Positions 6,436 through 7,703 of a stretch of 7,703 nt of DNA are shown in pieces. The DNA is from Sphingobacterium sp. UBA5670 (GTDB lineage Bacteria; Bacteroidota; Bacteroidia; Sphingobacteriales; Sphingobacteriaceae), in the NCBI RefSeq assembly GCF_002420705.1, contig NZ_DIIM01000007.1:1-7703 (forward strand). The letters run 5' to 3'. Below the pieces are notes generated by a model. That model searched no databases, had not been told where the DNA came from, and saw only the letters and a list, made by a program, of their open reading frames with translations. Numbering within the stretch: the first letter of the stretch is position 1; each line of letters opens with the position of its first letter. The position numbers and the translations under genes are program-made.

Positions 6436-7605
6436 TTAAAAGACGCCAAACTGTCCGTTTTTATCAGGCGATTTTTTCTTGATAAATGGGTCGTTCGCCC
6501 AAAGCCAAAAATCAATCTTCACAAATATGTTCATTCGTATAAAGCTCACAAGATTGGACAGATTCCACTTGTAGATGACCTTTTTCTGTATATATTTCAA
6601 TAAAAGTATTCCGATCAGGGCAGTCCATATCTGTATCTGAACGGCATTTTGCGATGTTCCCACAAAACTGGTGACCTTAAGACGCTGTTTGAGATGTTTG
6701 AAAAAGATCTCGATCTGCCAGCGTTGTTTATAGATCATCGCTACCATCGCCGGCTTCCATTGCATATTGTTGGTCAAGAATTCATATTCATCGCCCGTGG
6801 TGCTGTCCAAAACGTGCACAAGCCTGAGTTTCTTTCCCCCATATCGTTTTGCGCTCTCCCCGCTCAATGTAATCACCTGATCCTTAAGGATGCCGCTTTC
6901 AACCATCGAATCACTCTCATAGCTCTTTATTACGCTGTATTTCATGTTTACTTTGCTCCGTGTGACGAAGAAACTTCCGTTGCTGTCCAACATATTCATC
7001 CATTTAAAATCGACATAACCCCGGTCCATAACCACAACGCTGCCCTTGGGGAAAGAAAAGCTGTTCGCTTTTTTACTCTCATGTACCTTACCATCAGTAA
7101 TCTCCATGAAAACCGGTAGGCATCCATCATAGTCAAGTACGGTATGCAGTTTGGCAGCCCTCTTATTGCTCCGGAATTTAGCCCAGTCAAATATCGACAT
7201 ACATAATGGAATCACGCTGGCATCCATCAGATAGACCTTACGCTTCAAGGCCCTGAGCTCACTGCGCTGGTTGGGCTCCTTATTCCAAGGATTGTCCAAA
7301 AGGGCAAAATAAAGGTCTTTGAAAAGCTTATGGTCGCGGTGTTCATTCATATAGGAGATGCTCGATTTGCAGGGAGCTCGGGAAATACCCATATGGTTCA
7401 TGTTGCCCGTGGTACTGCGAAGACCGTTACTGATATCCCGGACCGAATCGCTGCAGGAAAGATGGCAAAAAAGCATGCTCACCAGATGTGTCCAACTGTT
7501 AAGACCTTTATGATGTTTGTCACTATTGTATTTTGATACAAGCTTTTTAAAAATATCCCGGTCTATCAAGGATAGAAGTTGAATGAAAACGTTTATATTT
7601 ACCAT
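6436..7605 (-). CDS. IS4-family DDE transposase with DUF4372-like N-terminal domain
   Basis: This complete 389-residue transposase catalyses cut-and-paste movement of the element. The N-terminal region (about 1-75: FIQLLSLIDRDIFKKLVSKY, then THLVSMLFCHLSCSDSVRDI) resembles the DUF4372 domain of Bacteroidota IS4 elements. The RNase H-like catalytic core shows Asp128 in YLMDAS, Asp194 in VVMDRGYVDF and Glu299. The latter lies in YKQRWQIEIFFKHLK (292-306), which fits the IS4 signature Y-(2)-R-(3)-E-(6)-K exactly (Tyr292, Arg295, Glu299, Lys306). No frameshift or internal stop is present. The gene fills most of the element, starting about 98 bp from the right end and stopping about 100 bp from the left end. 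No strong Shine-Dalgarno sequence precedes the ATG. It reads toward the siderophore importer operon. Confidence 0.95.
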   Translation of the reverse strand: MVNINVFIQLLSLIDRDIFKKLVSKYNSDKHHKGLNSWTHLVSMLFCHLSCSDSVRDISNGLRSTTGNMNHMGISRAPCKSSISYMNEHRDHKLFKDLYFALLDNPWNKEPNQRSELRALKRKVYLMDASVIPLCMSIFDWAKFRSNKRAAKLHTVLDYDGCLPVFMEITDGKVHESKKANSFSFPKGSVVVMDRGYVDFKWMNMLDSNGSFFVTRSKVNMKYSVIKSYESDSMVESGILKDQVITLSGESAKRYGGKKLRLVHVLDSTTGDEYEFLTNNMQWKPAMVAMIYKQRWQIEIFFKHLKQRLKVTSFVGTSQNAVQIQIWTALIGILLLKYIQKKVIYKWNLSNLVSFIRMNIFVKIDFWLWANDPFIKKKSPDKNGQFGVF

Positions 7606-7688
7606 TGCTGAGGTGGCGTAGTTGTGTTTTCAATATAACATTTTTTGAAATCGCAATGCGCCACTTTTTTATATGATTTTCTTAATCG

Positions 7689-7703
7689 TTTTGGACGGTA
7701 GTG
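7689..7703 (-). repeat. Right terminal inverted repeat of the IS4-family element, at the window edge
   Basis: The reverse complement, CACTACCGTCCAAAA, pairs with the left end at 13 of 15 positions. The window stops here, so one or more outer bases could be missing. Confidence 0.75.

Larger units (their letters stand above)
6335..7703 (-). mobile_element. IS4-family insertion sequence (about 1.37 kb visible)
   Basis: The element consists of one transposase gene flanked by short non-coding ends and imperfect inverted repeats. The left end begins CAGTAGCGTCCAAAA. The reverse complement of the right end reads CACTACCGTCCAAAA and coincides with the last base of the window. A further shared block, AAAAAAGTGG (6367-6376, and 7661-7670 in inverse), lies about 33 bp inside each end. 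The length is normal for IS4. The transposase and termini look intact, so the element is probably functional. The right flank is not visible, so the target-site duplication cannot be checked. By eye the element is richer in G+C than the importer genes, consistent with recent acquisition. Confidence 0.88.

Noticed and set aside
6649..7119. Plus-strand open frame of 156 codons opposite the transposase
   Set aside because: It is antisense to an intact transposase with all catalytic residues and shows no recognisable domain.

Overview
The window suggests a member of the Bacteroidota, probably a Flavobacteriia- or Sphingobacteriia-type genome. It is AT-rich. Most starts are preceded by A/T-rich leaders rather than Shine-Dalgarno sequences, and candidate promoters fit the Bacteroidota -7 consensus TAnnTTTG better than a sigma-70 -10. 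The protein families (AraC regulators of the DUF6597 type, a VOC protein, a DinB protein and an IS4-family transposase) also fit. The genus cannot be named from the sequence alone.

Layout, left to right. Positions 2-460 (+) hold the C-terminal part of an AraC-family regulator whose 5' end lies outside the window. Convergent with it is a minus-strand pair: an AraC/DUF6597-type regulator (1726-962) followed 29 bp later by a small VOC (glyoxalase/bleomycin-resistance fold) protein (932-537). Upstream, on the same strand, is a single DinB-fold protein (2351-1896) with its own candidate promoter and a possible terminator hairpin behind it.

The centre, 6222-2575 (-), is a complete four-gene iron-siderophore ABC importer of the YclNOPQ / CeuBCDE / FatDCB type: permease, permease, ATPase, substrate-binding lipoprotein. 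The first three genes are joined by 4-bp ATGA overlaps. The binding-protein gene follows after 32 bp, and a strong hairpin closes the operon. Together they should carry a catecholate-type ferric siderophore from the periplasm to the cytoplasm. No outer-membrane TonB receptor and no siderophore biosynthesis gene is visible. The binding protein keeps most ligand-contacting residues of this family but appears to have Leu in place of one of the three conserved arginines.

The right end (about 6335-7703) is an IS4-family insertion sequence with an intact DDE transposase and imperfect terminal inverted repeats. It sits 112 bp upstream of the importer operon with its transposase reading toward the operon. 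The window ends at the outer inverted repeat. No CRISPR array, tRNA, rRNA or clearly novel multi-gene system was found; the content is mostly recognisable accessory and housekeeping material.
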